Shown here in pieces: positions 46,562-58,129 of a stretch of 64,000 bases of DNA; within the stretch, counting starts at the first letter, position 1, and the number at the start of each line of letters is the position of its first letter. Origin of the DNA: Rhodococcus sp. X156. Lineage in GTDB: Bacteria; Actinomycetota; Actinomycetes; Mycobacteriales; Mycobacteriaceae. The position numbers and the translations under genes are program-made. The notes under the pieces were generated by a model. The model did not search any database. It saw nothing but the letters and a program-made list of their open reading frames with translations, and had not been told where the DNA came from. The stretch covers positions 248,001-312,000 of the forward strand of contig NZ_CP034766.1 in the NCBI RefSeq assembly GCF_004006015.1, written 5' to 3'.

Positions 46562-47194
46562 ATGAACGATGCGGGGCAACACCAGCTGTCGAGGGCAGGG
46601 CCGGCGGTGACCGACCAGCTGTCCTTCTTCTCTGCGGACATGGCCGTGCCCGCGGTGAGCGACCTGGCGGGCCTGCTGGTCGCGCACGGGCAGGCGTTCC
46701 GCGCTGGGGGGCGCACGCGCGTGTCGGTGGTGCTCGATGCGCCGTGGCGTGCCGTCGCGGTGGCTGAGCTGGTCCGGGAGACCGGACTCACGGCTGAGAC
46801 GGACGTCTCCGAGCAGGGTGCGCCGCTGGTGCGCACCGGTGGCTCCGACGGGCTGGCCGCGCTGGGCCGGGCCTGGACCAAGGGGGCGGTCAAGGCCGTG
46901 CCCCGCGGCTGGGTGCCCGACGGCCGGGCGCTGCGCGCGTGGGCCCTGGCAGCGGGCCGCTGCCAGGACAACGACTACGTCCTGGGGCTGGACCCGCACG
47001 CGCCGGACACCCACCAGGCCGCGGCCGCCGCGCTGGCCCGCGCCGGCCTCGCCTCCATCCTGCTGGGCGCCCGTGGGGGTGGCCCGAGCCTGCGGGTGAG
47101 CGGGCGGCGACGGGTGCTGCGCCTGAGCGAGATGCTGGGTTCGGCACCGTCGGCAGTGCCCGCCAGCGGGTACTGGCCGGTCGCGAAGCGCTGA
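46562..47194 (+). CDS. Conserved hypothetical protein between cspA and topA
   Basis: This is a 210-residue protein of unknown function in the place of mycobacterial Rv3647c. Visible features are DLAGLLVAHGQAFRAGGRTR, SVVLDAPWRAVAVAELVRET, and a C-terminal segment LGLDPHAPDTHQAAAAALAR then GPSLRVSGRRRVLRLSEMLG. It looks like a compact cytoplasmic alpha/beta protein without membrane segments. The basic C-terminal stretch could bind nucleic acid, which fits its neighbours, but this is only suggestive. ATG 46562 has GGGGGA just upstream. It is transcribed with or just ahead of topA. Confidence 0.85.
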   Translation: MNDAGQHQLSRAGPAVTDQLSFFSADMAVPAVSDLAGLLVAHGQAFRAGGRTRVSVVLDAPWRAVAVAELVRETGLTAETDVSEQGAPLVRTGGSDGLAALGRAWTKGAVKAVPRGWVPDGRALRAWALAAGRCQDNDYVLGLDPHAPDTHQAAAAALARAGLASILLGARGGGPSLRVSGRRRVLRLSEMLGSAPSAVPASGYWPVAKR

Positions 47195-47321
47195 GACTCA
47201 GAGCGCACCGCACCCGGCCGCCTACTGTGGTTGTGGGCGTCGTGTGCCACTCTGTGCTTGCCGCAGGGCTCGGGCAGTGAGCGCGTGGCACGTCGGGGGC
47301 AGCAGGAAGGTGCGGATCTAG

Positions 47322-50219
<2,898 letters not shown>

Positions 50220-50249
50220 CACGGGCACGAGGCAAGAGGTGGAGTTCAG

Positions 50250-51449
50250 GTGAGCGGAGTCTTCGACCGGCTCGTCGGCCAGCAGGCCGTGGTCGACGGA
50301 CTGTCAGCTGCTGCCACGGCCGCCCGGTCGGCGACCGCCGCGGCCGGTGGCGACTCGGCCATGACGCACGCCTGGCTGTTCACCGGCCCGCCCGGCTCCG
50401 GCCGCTCGGTGGCCGCGCTGTGCTTCGCGGCGGCGCTGGAGTGCACCGCACCGGGCGAGCCCGGCTGCGGGGTGTGCCAGGCCTGCCACACCGTGCAGGC
50501 CGGCACCCACGGCGACGTGCGCCGGGTGATCCCCGAGGGCCTCACCATCGGGGTGGCCGAGATGCGGGCCATCGTGCAGATCGCCTCGCGCCGGCCCAGC
50601 ACCGGGCGCTGGCAGGTGGTGGTGGTGGAGGACGCCGACCGGCTCACCGAGGGTGCGGCCAACGCGCTGCTCAAGGTGGTGGAGGAGCCCCCGCCGCGCA
50701 CCGTGTTCCTGCTGTGCGCGCCGTCGGTGGACCCGCAGGACATCTCGGTGACGCTGCGCTCGCGCTGCCGGCACGTGGCCCTGCGCACCCCGTCGGCCGA
50801 CGCCATCGCCCAGGTGCTGCGCGAGCGCGACGGCCTGGAGCCCGAGCGTGCGCAGTGGGCAGCCTCGGTTGGCGGTGGCCACGTGGGCCGCGCCCGGCGC
50901 CTGGCCACCGACGGCGACGCCCGCCAGCGCCGCGCCGCGGTGTTGCAGATCCCGCACGCCGCCACCAGCCCGCGCACCGCCTACGCCGCGGCGGAGGACC
51001 TGGTGGCGGCCGCCGAGGCGGAGGCCAAGGCCGCCTCTGCCGGCCGCGACGCCGCGGAGACCGAGGAGATGCGCACCGCCCTGGGTGCCGGCGGTACCGG
51101 CAAGGGGGCGGTGGGGGCGCTGCGCGGCTCGGCCGGGGTGCTCAAGGACCTGGAGCGCCGGCAGAAGTCCCGGGCCACCCGGGCCCAGCGCGACGCCATG
51201 GACCGTGCCCTGGTGGACCTGGCCGGCTACTACCGCGACGCCCTGGCTCGCGCCTGCGGAGCCCAGGTCAGCGCCACCCACCCCGACCAGGCGGACGCGG
51301 TGGGCCAGCTGGTGGCCCGGTCGACGCCGGAGGGGCTGCTGCGCTGCCTGGAGGCCGTGCTGGCCTGCCGGGAGGCGCTCGCCGCCAACGTCAAGCCGCG
51401 CATCGCGGTGGACGCGATGGTGGCCACACTCGGGTCAGCCGTCCGCTAG
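50250..51449 (+). CDS. holB: DNA polymerase III delta' subunit
   Basis: HolB is the delta' part of the clamp loader (399 residues). FDRLVGQQAVVDGL is the N-terminal box, TGPPGSGRSVAALCFAAALE the P-loop position (GRS instead of GKT, as is usual for the non-hydrolysing delta'), CGVCQACHTVQAG the zinc module, and VVVVEDADRLTEGAANALLK followed by VEEPPPRTVFLL the sensor region. An insert around residues 255-290 is rich in Ala, Glu and Gly. GTG 50250 follows GGTGGAG. The topA-holB-thrT order is the mycobacterial one, without the adenylate cyclase gene that separates topA and holB there. Confidence 0.96.
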   Translation: MSGVFDRLVGQQAVVDGLSAAATAARSATAAAGGDSAMTHAWLFTGPPGSGRSVAALCFAAALECTAPGEPGCGVCQACHTVQAGTHGDVRRVIPEGLTIGVAEMRAIVQIASRRPSTGRWQVVVVEDADRLTEGAANALLKVVEEPPPRTVFLLCAPSVDPQDISVTLRSRCRHVALRTPSADAIAQVLRERDGLEPERAQWAASVGGGHVGRARRLATDGDARQRRAAVLQIPHAATSPRTAYAAAEDLVAAAEAEAKAASAGRDAAETEEMRTALGAGGTGKGAVGALRGSAGVLKDLERRQKSRATRAQRDAMDRALVDLAGYYRDALARACGAQVSATHPDQADAVGQLVARSTPEGLLRCLEAVLACREALAANVKPRIAVDAMVATLGSAVR

Positions 51450-51458
51450 GAGCCCGGG

Positions 51459-51489
51459 TTGGGCCCGCAGCCCGGGGGCTCGCTACACT
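51459..51489 (+). promoter_or_regulatory. Promoter of tRNA-Thr
   Basis: TTGGGC (51459-51464) and TACACT (51484-51489) with a 19-bp spacer precede the tRNA by about 20 bases. The spacing is slightly long, but the -10 is good. Confidence 0.55.
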
Positions 51490-51509
51490 TGCCGCGCCCT
51501 CAGGGGCAC

Positions 51510-51585
51510 GCCGCCTTAGCTCAGTCGGTAGAGCATCTCACTCGTAATGAGAAGGTCGTCGGTTCGATTCCGACAGGCGGCTCCA
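51510..51585 (+). tRNA. thrT: tRNA-Thr (anticodon CGT)
   Basis: This is a 76-nt cloverleaf with CCA encoded. The acceptor GCCGCCT pairs with AGGCGGC, the D loop holds AGTCGGTA, and the anticodon stem TCTCA/TGAGA encloses CTCGTAA (anticodon CGT, reading ACG). The T arm is GTCGGTTCGATTCCGAC. It follows holB, as in mycobacteria. Confidence 0.97.
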
Positions 51586-51668
51586 CCATCTCCCTCGGTC
51601 ACGCTGGTTTCATCGACGGCGAGGTCGGGGGATTATTCATTGAAGGTAACCACGGGGCAGGAACTTTG

Positions 51669-52181
51669 ATGGACCCCGCAGAGCTCGAGATCCCGGTCCG
51701 CGGCGGACCGCGTCCCGCGACCACATCGACCAACCCGCACGTGCAGCTTGATCAGAACGCCCCGGTCGGGCTGCAGGACCAGCTACGTGACCACGCCCTG
51801 TCACTGCCGGGCGTCAGCCGCGGCGAGAGCCGGGTCTCCGTGCCCGGTACCGTCGCCTTCTTCCTCAACGATCCGGCGGAGCCGCCGGCGCTGCCCGACA
51901 TCCTGGGCGGTGAATGGGGCCACATTCATCCCCACCTCGATGGCAGCCTGCATCTCCACGTCCCGACCGCCCTGGCCGAGCGGTTGATCGCGGCCGGCTG
52001 GGCGGAGTACCACTGCCTGGTCGCCCCAGGCTTCGTGCCGCCGATCGTGATCATGCTCTACGGGCCCCGCGACGAAGAGGAGCTCGCCGTCTGCGCAGCC
52101 ATTGTCGAGGAGGCCTACCTGGCCGCCGGCGGCCACACCAGCGATCAGGACGGGCGCGCCCTGGGGCTCGACGAAGGCTGA
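51669..52181 (+). CDS. Luciferase-family (DUF5519) protein
   Basis: This is a 170-residue single-domain protein of the DUF5519/luciferase family. SRVSVPGTVAFFLNDPAEPP and GGEWGHIHPHLDGSLHLHVP are the family core, followed by RLIAAGWAEYHCLVAPGF and IVIMLYGPRDEEELAVCAAI. The HIHPHxDGSLHLH stretch has four histidines placed like a metal site. The biochemical role is unknown. ATG 51669 is used; only a weak ribosome site is seen. It starts 83 bases after tRNA-Thr, has a lower GC content than its neighbours, and is absent from the conserved order, so it may have come in at the tRNA. Confidence 0.88.
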   Translation: MDPAELEIPVRGGPRPATTSTNPHVQLDQNAPVGLQDQLRDHALSLPGVSRGESRVSVPGTVAFFLNDPAEPPALPDILGGEWGHIHPHLDGSLHLHVPTALAERLIAAGWAEYHCLVAPGFVPPIVIMLYGPRDEEELAVCAAIVEEAYLAAGGHTSDQDGRALGLDEG

Positions 52182-52341
52182 CCAGTGCATCCGGCCGCCC
52201 TCCGGTCCGGTCCGGAAACTGCTCGATCGCGGCGTCGTCCCCGCCCTGCGCGAGCTCGTCGCGCAGCGGCGCGACGCTGCCACGCAAGACCACTGAGTCG
52301 GCACGCTGTGATCATCCCTCGCCGGCTCTCGCCATCCCCTG

Positions 52342-52860
52342 TTAGTCGCGCCGCACGGCGTCCTCGGTGTGGCGCAGCACCAGCCGCAACGCGGCCTCCA
52401 GCTGCTCCCGATCACCGGTGTCCAGCCCGGCCAGCAGGCTCTCGTCCAGCGCCAGGCAGGCCGGCAGCTCCCGCTCCACCAGCGTGCGCCCGGCCTCGGT
52501 CAGCTCCAGCAGCACCACCCGGGCGTCGCGGTCACCCCGCGAGCGCCGCACCAGGCCCGCCTCGGCCAGCCGGGTGGTCAGCTTGGTGGTGGAGGCGTTG
52601 CTCAGCAGCGTGGCGGCAGTGACCTCGCTGGCCCGCAGCGGACGGTCCGCGCGGGCCAGCGAGCACAGCAGGTCGAGCTCGGTGCGCGAGACGCCGGCCG
52701 GGCGCAGCCGACGCTCCTGCGCCTGGTGCCACAGTGCCGCGATGCGCCCCATCCGGGCGATCAGCTCCATCGACGAGGTGTCCAGCGTCGGGCTGGCCTC
52801 GGCCCACGCCGCCCGGGCGCGGTCGACGAAGTCCCCGGTGGAGCCGGAGTCGGTAGTCAT
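52342..52860 (-). CDS. MarR-family regulator
   Basis: This is a 172-residue winged-helix regulator. The DNA-binding region reads RASEVTAATLLSNASTTKLT then TRLAEAGLVRRSRGDRDARV, where the DxR wing motif is clear, and dimerisation helices flank it (MELIARMGRIAALWHQAQER and LAGLDTGDREQLEAALRLVL). ATG 52860 has an AGGACC site upstream. It is divergent from the FUSC-like gene, and an imperfect palindrome (52905-52924) lies between. This is the classical layout of a repressor controlling an efflux or aromatic-stress transporter and itself. Confidence 0.93.
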   Translation of the reverse strand: MTTDSGSTGDFVDRARAAWAEASPTLDTSSMELIARMGRIAALWHQAQERRLRPAGVSRTELDLLCSLARADRPLRASEVTAATLLSNASTTKLTTRLAEAGLVRRSRGDRDARVVLLELTEAGRTLVERELPACLALDESLLAGLDTGDREQLEAALRLVLRHTEDAVRRD

Positions 52861-52904
52861 GGGAGGTCCTGCTTCCAGCACGGCGGCGCGAATACGTTTC
52901 AGGG

Positions 52905-52924
52905 ATAGTTTACCGGTGTATTAT
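52905..52924. promoter_or_regulatory. Candidate MarR operator
   Basis: ATAGTTTACCGGTGTATTAT is an imperfect palindrome centred on ACCGGT, with seven of ten positions symmetric. It is A/T-rich in a GC-rich setting and lies between the divergent MarR and FUSC-like starts, eight bases before the latter. The size and composition fit MarR-family operators. Confidence 0.65.
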
Positions 52925-52931
52925 CAGCGGA

Positions 52932-54359
52932 GTGCCGGTTCCCGCGTCGATGACCACCGCCCGAGTCCAGCACACCCGGAGCGCCCTGGCGCACGCCTGG
53001 TCCCCGCACGCCTGGCGGGACGTGCTCGCTGTCCGCCCCGCCGACGCGGCTATCGTGCCAGCCCTGCGGGTGGCCGTGGCCATGCTGGTGACCCTGTGCG
53101 TCGGTGGACTGGTGGGCCAGCAGCAGCTGGCGGCCATCGCCACCCTGGGCTCGCTGTGCTCGGCGTTCTGCCGCTACGAGGCCTACCCCTACCTGGCGCG
53201 GCGCCTGGTGCTGGTGGGGCTGCTGCTCGTCGCCAGCACCGCGGTGGGCGGCGGGCTGGGTGCCGTGGAGGCGCCCATCGGCGTGCAGGTGGGGGTGCTC
53301 GCCGTGCTGGGCGCGGTGGCGCTGGTGGTGCTCACGGCCTTCCGCATCCTCGGCCCCGGACCGGTGATCATGATGTTCGCCGCCTCGGCCGGAGCCGGCT
53401 TCGCCGACAGCGCCGCCGACGTCGGACGGGTCACCCTGGCCACCGGCCTGGGCGTGGCGGTGGGCGCGGCCTGCTGCCTGGTCGGGGCGCTCTGGCTGCC
53501 GCTGGGGCCTGCACGCCTGGCCGTGGCCCGAGCGCTCGGTGCCCTCGACCGCCACGCGCCGGGGGCGAGCGTCGAGCCGGTGCGGCAGGCCATCGCTGCT
53601 GCTCGCACCACCGTCGCGTGGAGCCCGGCCGGCCCCCGCACCGACCCCCGCCGCCGCGTGCTGTGGGCCCTGCTGGACCAGGCCGAGCAGGTGCTGGCCA
53701 CCGACGGCCTGGCGGGGCGCCAGCGGCTCACCCGCCACGAGCCGGCCCTGCGGCGGCTGTGGCCGATCCCCCTGGACACCGAGCACCTGGACGCGGACCT
53801 GCTCGCCCACGCCGACCAGCTGGGCACCCCGGCCCGCACACCGGGACTGCTCGCCCAGTCGTTGCACCGCCTGTTGGACGCGGAGCTGCTGCGCGGGTCC
53901 GTCCGGGTGCTGGCGGGCGCGGCACTGGCCGGGCTGCTCGCGGTGGATCTGGGCCTGGCTCACCCGCTGTGGGCGGGGATGGGGGCGATGGCGGCGCTGC
54001 AGGGCCTGACCTACCACAGCACCCTGCAGCGGGGCGTGCAGCGTCTGTCCGGCAACGTGGTCGGCGGGCTGGTCGCGGCTGGTCTGCTGGCGCTGGACCT
54101 GGGCTACTGGCCGCTGGCCGCGATCGCCGTGCTGCTGCAGCTGCTGGTGGAGCTGATGGTCGCCCGCAGCTACCTGCTGGTGCAGGTGGGGGTCACGCCG
54201 ATGGCGCTGCTGCTGGCATCGCTGGGCAGCCCGTTCGGCCCGAGCATGGCGCTGGACCGGGTGGGCGACACCCTGGTGGGCGTGCTCGTCGGCGCGGTGG
54301 TGGGCGTGGCGACCATCTCCCTGGCCGACCACCACCACCTCCAGGTGCGCCACCAGTAG
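52932..54359 (+). CDS. FUSC/aromatic acid exporter-family membrane protein
   Basis: This 475-residue protein is of the FUSC (fusaric acid resistance/YccS-like) type. It has two hydrophobic halves, each of about five or six helices (IVPALRVAVAMLVTLCVGGL, then AAIATLGSLCSAFCRYEAYP, and in the second half VLAGAALAGLLAVDLGLAHP and AGMGAMAALQGLTYHSTLQR). A soluble ~130-residue segment joins them (residues ~200-320). The repeated motif RGxQRLxGxVVGGLVAA is in GVQRLSGNVVGGLVAAGLLA. Such proteins export aromatic acids or drugs. The divergent MarR gene and the operator overlapping its promoter support inducible efflux. The substrate is unknown. Confidence 0.9.
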   Translation: MPVPASMTTARVQHTRSALAHAWSPHAWRDVLAVRPADAAIVPALRVAVAMLVTLCVGGLVGQQQLAAIATLGSLCSAFCRYEAYPYLARRLVLVGLLLVASTAVGGGLGAVEAPIGVQVGVLAVLGAVALVVLTAFRILGPGPVIMMFAASAGAGFADSAADVGRVTLATGLGVAVGAACCLVGALWLPLGPARLAVARALGALDRHAPGASVEPVRQAIAAARTTVAWSPAGPRTDPRRRVLWALLDQAEQVLATDGLAGRQRLTRHEPALRRLWPIPLDTEHLDADLLAHADQLGTPARTPGLLAQSLHRLLDAELLRGSVRVLAGAALAGLLAVDLGLAHPLWAGMGAMAALQGLTYHSTLQRGVQRLSGNVVGGLVAAGLLALDLGYWPLAAIAVLLQLLVELMVARSYLLVQVGVTPMALLLASLGSPFGPSMALDRVGDTLVGVLVGAVVGVATISLADHHHLQVRHQ

Positions 54360-54360
54360 C

Positions 54361-55752
54361 TCAGCCGAACACCCGCTCGCCACCCACCAGAGTCATCCGC
54401 ACGGCGTCGGCGCGGGGTGCGGCCAGGACCTCGGCCAGCGGGGCGTGCAGCAGCACCAGGTCAGCCGGTACGCCCGGACGGACGCGGCGCGCCGGGCCGC
54501 CGGGGTCGTCCAGCGGCCCGAGGTAGCCGGCCAGCGCCTCGGCCGGGGTCAGTCGTTCGGCGGCACCGACCACCGCGCCGGACTCTGCGCGTCGGGTGAC
54601 CGCCGCGGCCAGCGCCGCCCACGGGTCCAGCGGCCCGTAGGGGGCGTCGCTGGACAGCGCCAGTGGCACCCCGGCGTCGAGCAGCGTGCGGCAGCGGTAC
54701 AGGTCGGGGAGGTCGCGGGCGTCGACGTGGGCGAGGTAGTCATCGCCGCGGTCGGCGAGGAAGCCCGGTTGGGTGATCACCCGGAGCCCGTGCCGGCGCA
54801 GCTCGGTGAGGCTCTCCACCGGCACGAGTGCCGCGTGCTCGACGCGGTCGCCCGGTCTCGCTCCCACCTCCTCGAGCGCCGCGAGCAGGATCAGCAGCGC
54901 CTCCCGGGACACGCAGTGCGCCGCGATCGGCCGCCCCTGGCCGTGCACCTCGGTCACCAGCGCAGCCAGCGCGGACGGCTCGGGCAGCCCGGAGTCGGCG
55001 AGCACGATCTTGTACGGGCCCACGGTGAGGCGCTCGGTCGCAGCCATCCCGGTCGGGGCGCCCAGCAGCTGCACCCGTTGCGGCAGCTGACCACCCTGCA
55101 CCGCCTCGGCGATCGCGCGCACCGACTGCTCGGTCAGGTCGGGGGAGGCGTCGGTGACCGCGGTGATGCCCAACCGGGACAGGTCCGCGCCCACGCCCGA
55201 CAGCGGGGGCGGACCGCTGGCCGGCAGCCGCTCGCGCAGCCAGTCGTCGGCGCGCCACACCCGTCCGGTGGGCCGTCCGGCGGTGTCGCGCTCCACCCCG
55301 GGGTGGGTGGCGGTGTCCAGCCCGACGGCGGCGGCGGCCAGGTTGTTGAGCACCCACAGCGCGCCGCTGCGGTGCTGCAGCCGCACCGGGCGCTGCGCGC
55401 AGAGGGCGTCCAGGGTGTCGCGGTCGAGGTCGCCGGCCACCCCCTCGTGGTAGCCGACCCCGCGCACCCAGCCGTGGGGGTCACCGGCCGCGGCGTGCAG
55501 GGCCCGGGCCAGGCCGGTGGCGTCGGTGCACCGTCCACACCGGACGGACTGCGCGTGGGCGGTCAGGGCGTGCAGGTGCAGGTGGTGGTCGGCCAGCCCG
55601 GGCAGCAGGGCACCGGCGCGGACGTCCACCACGAGGCGCCCTGGGGTCGGCTGCAGGCCACGGCCGACCTCGGCCACCACTCCCGCCACCACGTGCACGT
55701 CCACCCCGGCCTGGCCGTCCACCTCACAGTCGCGCAGCAGCAGGCTGGTCAC
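54361..55752 (-). CDS. YtcJ-like amidohydrolase
   Basis: This 463-residue member of the amidohydrolase superfamily (YtcJ/AepA-like) is a metal-dependent hydrolase. The first metal motif is LLPGLADHHLHLHALTAHAQ, a later histidine is in GRPIAAHCVSREALLILLAA, RVEHAALVPVESLTEL supplies another, and the catalytic aspartate is in LALSSDAPYGPLDPWAALAA. The C-terminal strand segment includes RRVRPGVPADLVLLHAPLAE. Substrates vary widely (amides, ureas, cyclic imides). Its start overlaps the stop of the upstream CoA-transferase (GTGA), so the two act in one pathway or at least are expressed together. Confidence 0.92.
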   Translation of the reverse strand: MTSLLLRDCEVDGQAGVDVHVVAGVVAEVGRGLQPTPGRLVVDVRAGALLPGLADHHLHLHALTAHAQSVRCGRCTDATGLARALHAAAGDPHGWVRGVGYHEGVAGDLDRDTLDALCAQRPVRLQHRSGALWVLNNLAAAAVGLDTATHPGVERDTAGRPTGRVWRADDWLRERLPASGPPPLSGVGADLSRLGITAVTDASPDLTEQSVRAIAEAVQGGQLPQRVQLLGAPTGMAATERLTVGPYKIVLADSGLPEPSALAALVTEVHGQGRPIAAHCVSREALLILLAALEEVGARPGDRVEHAALVPVESLTELRRHGLRVITQPGFLADRGDDYLAHVDARDLPDLYRCRTLLDAGVPLALSSDAPYGPLDPWAALAAAVTRRAESGAVVGAAERLTPAEALAGYLGPLDDPGGPARRVRPGVPADLVLLHAPLAEVLAAPRADAVRMTLVGGERVFG

Positions 55753-57026
55753 GGAGCGGCGATCCCGAGGCCGCGCAGCACCTCGTTGGTGCTCGCCCCG
55801 CTGGTCGGCGCGAGCCCGCGTGGCGGCCGGGCCCGCGGCAGCGCCACCGGCACGTCCTCCTCACCCCGCACCACCCAGCCGTGCTCGCCCCGCGCCACTC
55901 GTCCCTCCGGTGCCGGCCCGCTCAGGGTGGCCGCGACGACGTCGGCCATCGACACGTCCCACAGCGCCCCGCCGCCGCCCAGTGGGTCGGACATCGCCAG
56001 CGCCGCCGCGGTCAGGCCGGTGAGCGGATCGGCCAGGGCGTCACCCACGAACACCGGAAGCCCGGCCGCGTCGTGAGCCACCAGGCCGCTGGACGCCGCC
56101 ACGTCGTCGCCGAAGCCGACGCGATCACTCGCCCGGCCGGCGGCGGTGATGGAGACCCAGGTGCCGCCGCCGGACACGTGCTCCGTGGCGCTCAACCCGA
56201 ACCGGGCCAGTGCCCGCGGACGAGAGGACTCGATGACGATGTCGGCCCGTCGCACCAGGGTCTGCAGGGACTGGCGGCCCCCGGCGGTGGCGGGGTCGAG
56301 CACCACCGAGGCGTGCCCGCCGTGCAGCAGGCGGTAGAAGTCGGGGTTGCCGCGGCGCGCGCCGTCGGGACGCTGCGGGGTCTCCACCGTGACCACCCGC
56401 GCCCCGGCCAGGCCCAGCAGGTGCGCGCACAGCGGTCCCGCCCACAGCGCGCTGAAGTCCACCACCAGCAGCCCGGCCACCGGTCGGGGACGCGCGGGCC
56501 AGAGCGGCGCCGCAGCGCGAGGGTGCACCGGTGCGGCCGGCACGCCCAGCAGCTCGGCCCGCTCGGCCAGCTCGGCACCGGCGGTGATGCGCAGCCAGGC
56601 CGCCACCGTGGGCCACGGGTCCTCGCCCAGCGTCTCGCCCACCAGCGCACCCAGCAGCAGCGGGTCGCCGGGCCGGGCGCACGAGACGGCCGCCCAGCCG
56701 TCGGCGGTGGGCAGCAGCCTGCAGCTGCCGCCCAGCGAGGTTGCGCCCTGGCGCTGGTGGCCAGTGAGGGCGGCGCGCTCGGCGAGCAGCGCGCCCCCGT
56801 CCACCTGCACCGTCCCGCAGGTGGCGTCGGCGATCCAGGAGGCGAGCCGGCGGGCGGTGGTGGCGGCGTGGCCGGGTGGCAGCAGCGGCGGCCCGTCCCG
56901 GTGCCCGGTGAGCGCGAGGACCCCGCTGGCGGCCCAGTCGCGCACCACTTCTCGGCTGTCCGGTGCAGTCTGGTGTCGACCTGTGGGCAGCGGTCCCGGC
57001 ACAGCGGCGATGTTACGCTCCGCCAC
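55749..57026 (-). CDS. CaiB/BaiF-type CoA transferase with permuted motif order
   Basis: This is a 425-residue class III CoA transferase-like protein. The usual N-terminal strand and Rossmann-like part (VAGLLVVDFSALWAGPLCAH, then GARVVTVETPQRPDGARRGN) begins only near residue 185. Its probable catalytic aspartate region is in VGDALADPLTGLTAAALAMS. The segment normally found toward the C-terminus (CRLLPTADGWAAVSCARPGD, then ELAERAELLGVPAAPVH) comes first. I read this as a circular permutation or a fusion of truncated copies. The partner acyl group is unknown. It heads a minus-strand operon with the amidohydrolase and is divergent from the enoyl-CoA hydratase gene. Confidence 0.88.
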   Translation of the reverse strand: MAERNIAAVPGPLPTGRHQTAPDSREVVRDWAASGVLALTGHRDGPPLLPPGHAATTARRLASWIADATCGTVQVDGGALLAERAALTGHQRQGATSLGGSCRLLPTADGWAAVSCARPGDPLLLGALVGETLGEDPWPTVAAWLRITAGAELAERAELLGVPAAPVHPRAAAPLWPARPRPVAGLLVVDFSALWAGPLCAHLLGLAGARVVTVETPQRPDGARRGNPDFYRLLHGGHASVVLDPATAGGRQSLQTLVRRADIVIESSRPRALARFGLSATEHVSGGGTWVSITAAGRASDRVGFGDDVAASSGLVAHDAAGLPVFVGDALADPLTGLTAAALAMSDPLGGGGALWDVSMADVVAATLSGPAPEGRVARGEHGWVVRGEEDVPVALPRARPPRGLAPTSGASTNEVLRGLGIAAP

Positions 57027-57067
57027 AGGTCAGGCACCGCGAGTCGGCCGGTGAAGGGGGTTCGCGC

Positions 57068-58129
57068 ATGGCGTCCCCGCTGCGACGACTCACCCCGCGC
57101 GAGCTGGCCGACGGCGCCGCCGAGTGGCCGCCGCTGCTGGACGGCGCTGGCCTCGTCGACCCCCTGGTGGTCGTCGACCTCGACGTGCCCACCGGCGCCG
57201 ACACCGCCCGCCGGGCCGCCGAGCGGGCCGGCAGCGTCGACCGGCTGCTGGTGGGGGTGCGCACCCGGGGCCAGGTGCCCCCGGAGCTCGCCGTGCTGAC
57301 CGAGGCCCTGGACACCACGCTGGCCCCGACGGGCGGACGCACCGTCGTGCCCAGCGCTGACCCCGCCGCCGCGCTGACGCTGCTGCAGGCCGCGGTCACC
57401 GTCCACCCCCAGCCGGTGCTGGTGCTCGGCCAGGTGCTGCGGACCTCGGAGCACCTCAGCGTGGACGCCGCGCTGGACGTGGAGTCCTACGCGTACTCCA
57501 CCCTGCTGGGCGGGCCCGACTTCGCCCACTGGCTGGGCGAGCGCGGACCGCGGCCGCTGCCACCACCGGCCGTGCGGCCGCCGCTGCTGGTGCGCCGCGC
57601 CGGCGACACCCTGCACCTGACGCTCAACCGGCCCGAGCGGCGCAACGCCTACGGCGCCCAGCTGCGCGACAGCCTGGTGGAGGCGCTGCGCCTGGCCGTG
57701 CACGAGGAGACGCTGCAGGTGGTGCTCGACGGGGCCGGGACCTCCTTCTGCGCGGGCGGTGACCTGGACGAGTTCGGCACGACCCCCGGCCCGGGCACGG
57801 CGCACCTGGTGCGCACCCGCGGCGGCGCCGGCCGGCTGCTGCACCGGCTGGCCGAGCGAACCACGGTGCACCTGCACGGCAGCTGCATCGGTGCGGGGAT
57901 CGAGCTGCCGGCCCTGGCCGGGCGGGTGCTCGCCCACCCCGGCACGGTGTTCCGGCTGCCGGAGGTGGGGATGGGGCTGATCCCAGGGGCCGGTGGAACG
58001 GCGAGCCTGCCGCGCCGCATCGGCCGGTGGCGAGCCTTCCACCTGTGCGCCACCGGCGTGGCGCTGGACGCCGCGACCGCGCTCGCCTGGGGGCTGGTGG
58101 ACGCGCTCACCGGCGATACGGTGGGCTGA
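57068..58129 (+). CDS. Enoyl-CoA hydratase/isomerase with N-terminal extension
   Basis: This is a 353-residue crotonase-superfamily protein. The crotonase domain occupies residues ~180-353: LHLTLNRPERRNAYGAQLRD, the oxyanion loop FCAGGDLDEFGT, SCIGAGIELPALAGRVLAHP with the first catalytic-type glutamate, and RLPEVGMGLIPGAGGTASLP with the second. Both acidic positions are kept, so hydratase chemistry is possible. The first ~175 residues (LTPRELADGAAEWPPLLDGA onward) have no obvious family. Their size recalls the helical extension of DpgC-like members, but this is not established. ATG 57068 follows GAAGGGGG. It overlaps the DsbA-like gene (TGATG). Confidence 0.88.
   Translation: MASPLRRLTPRELADGAAEWPPLLDGAGLVDPLVVVDLDVPTGADTARRAAERAGSVDRLLVGVRTRGQVPPELAVLTEALDTTLAPTGGRTVVPSADPAAALTLLQAAVTVHPQPVLVLGQVLRTSEHLSVDAALDVESYAYSTLLGGPDFAHWLGERGPRPLPPPAVRPPLLVRRAGDTLHLTLNRPERRNAYGAQLRDSLVEALRLAVHEETLQVVLDGAGTSFCAGGDLDEFGTTPGPGTAHLVRTRGGAGRLLHRLAERTTVHLHGSCIGAGIELPALAGRVLAHPGTVFRLPEVGMGLIPGAGGTASLPRRIGRWRAFHLCATGVALDAATALAWGLVDALTGDTVG

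Noticed and set aside
52182-52296. Coding-like tail LLDRGVVPALRELVAQRRDA after the luciferase-family gene
   Set aside because: It looks like a fragment of an old gene but has no credible start and no recognisable family, so it is not listed as a feature.
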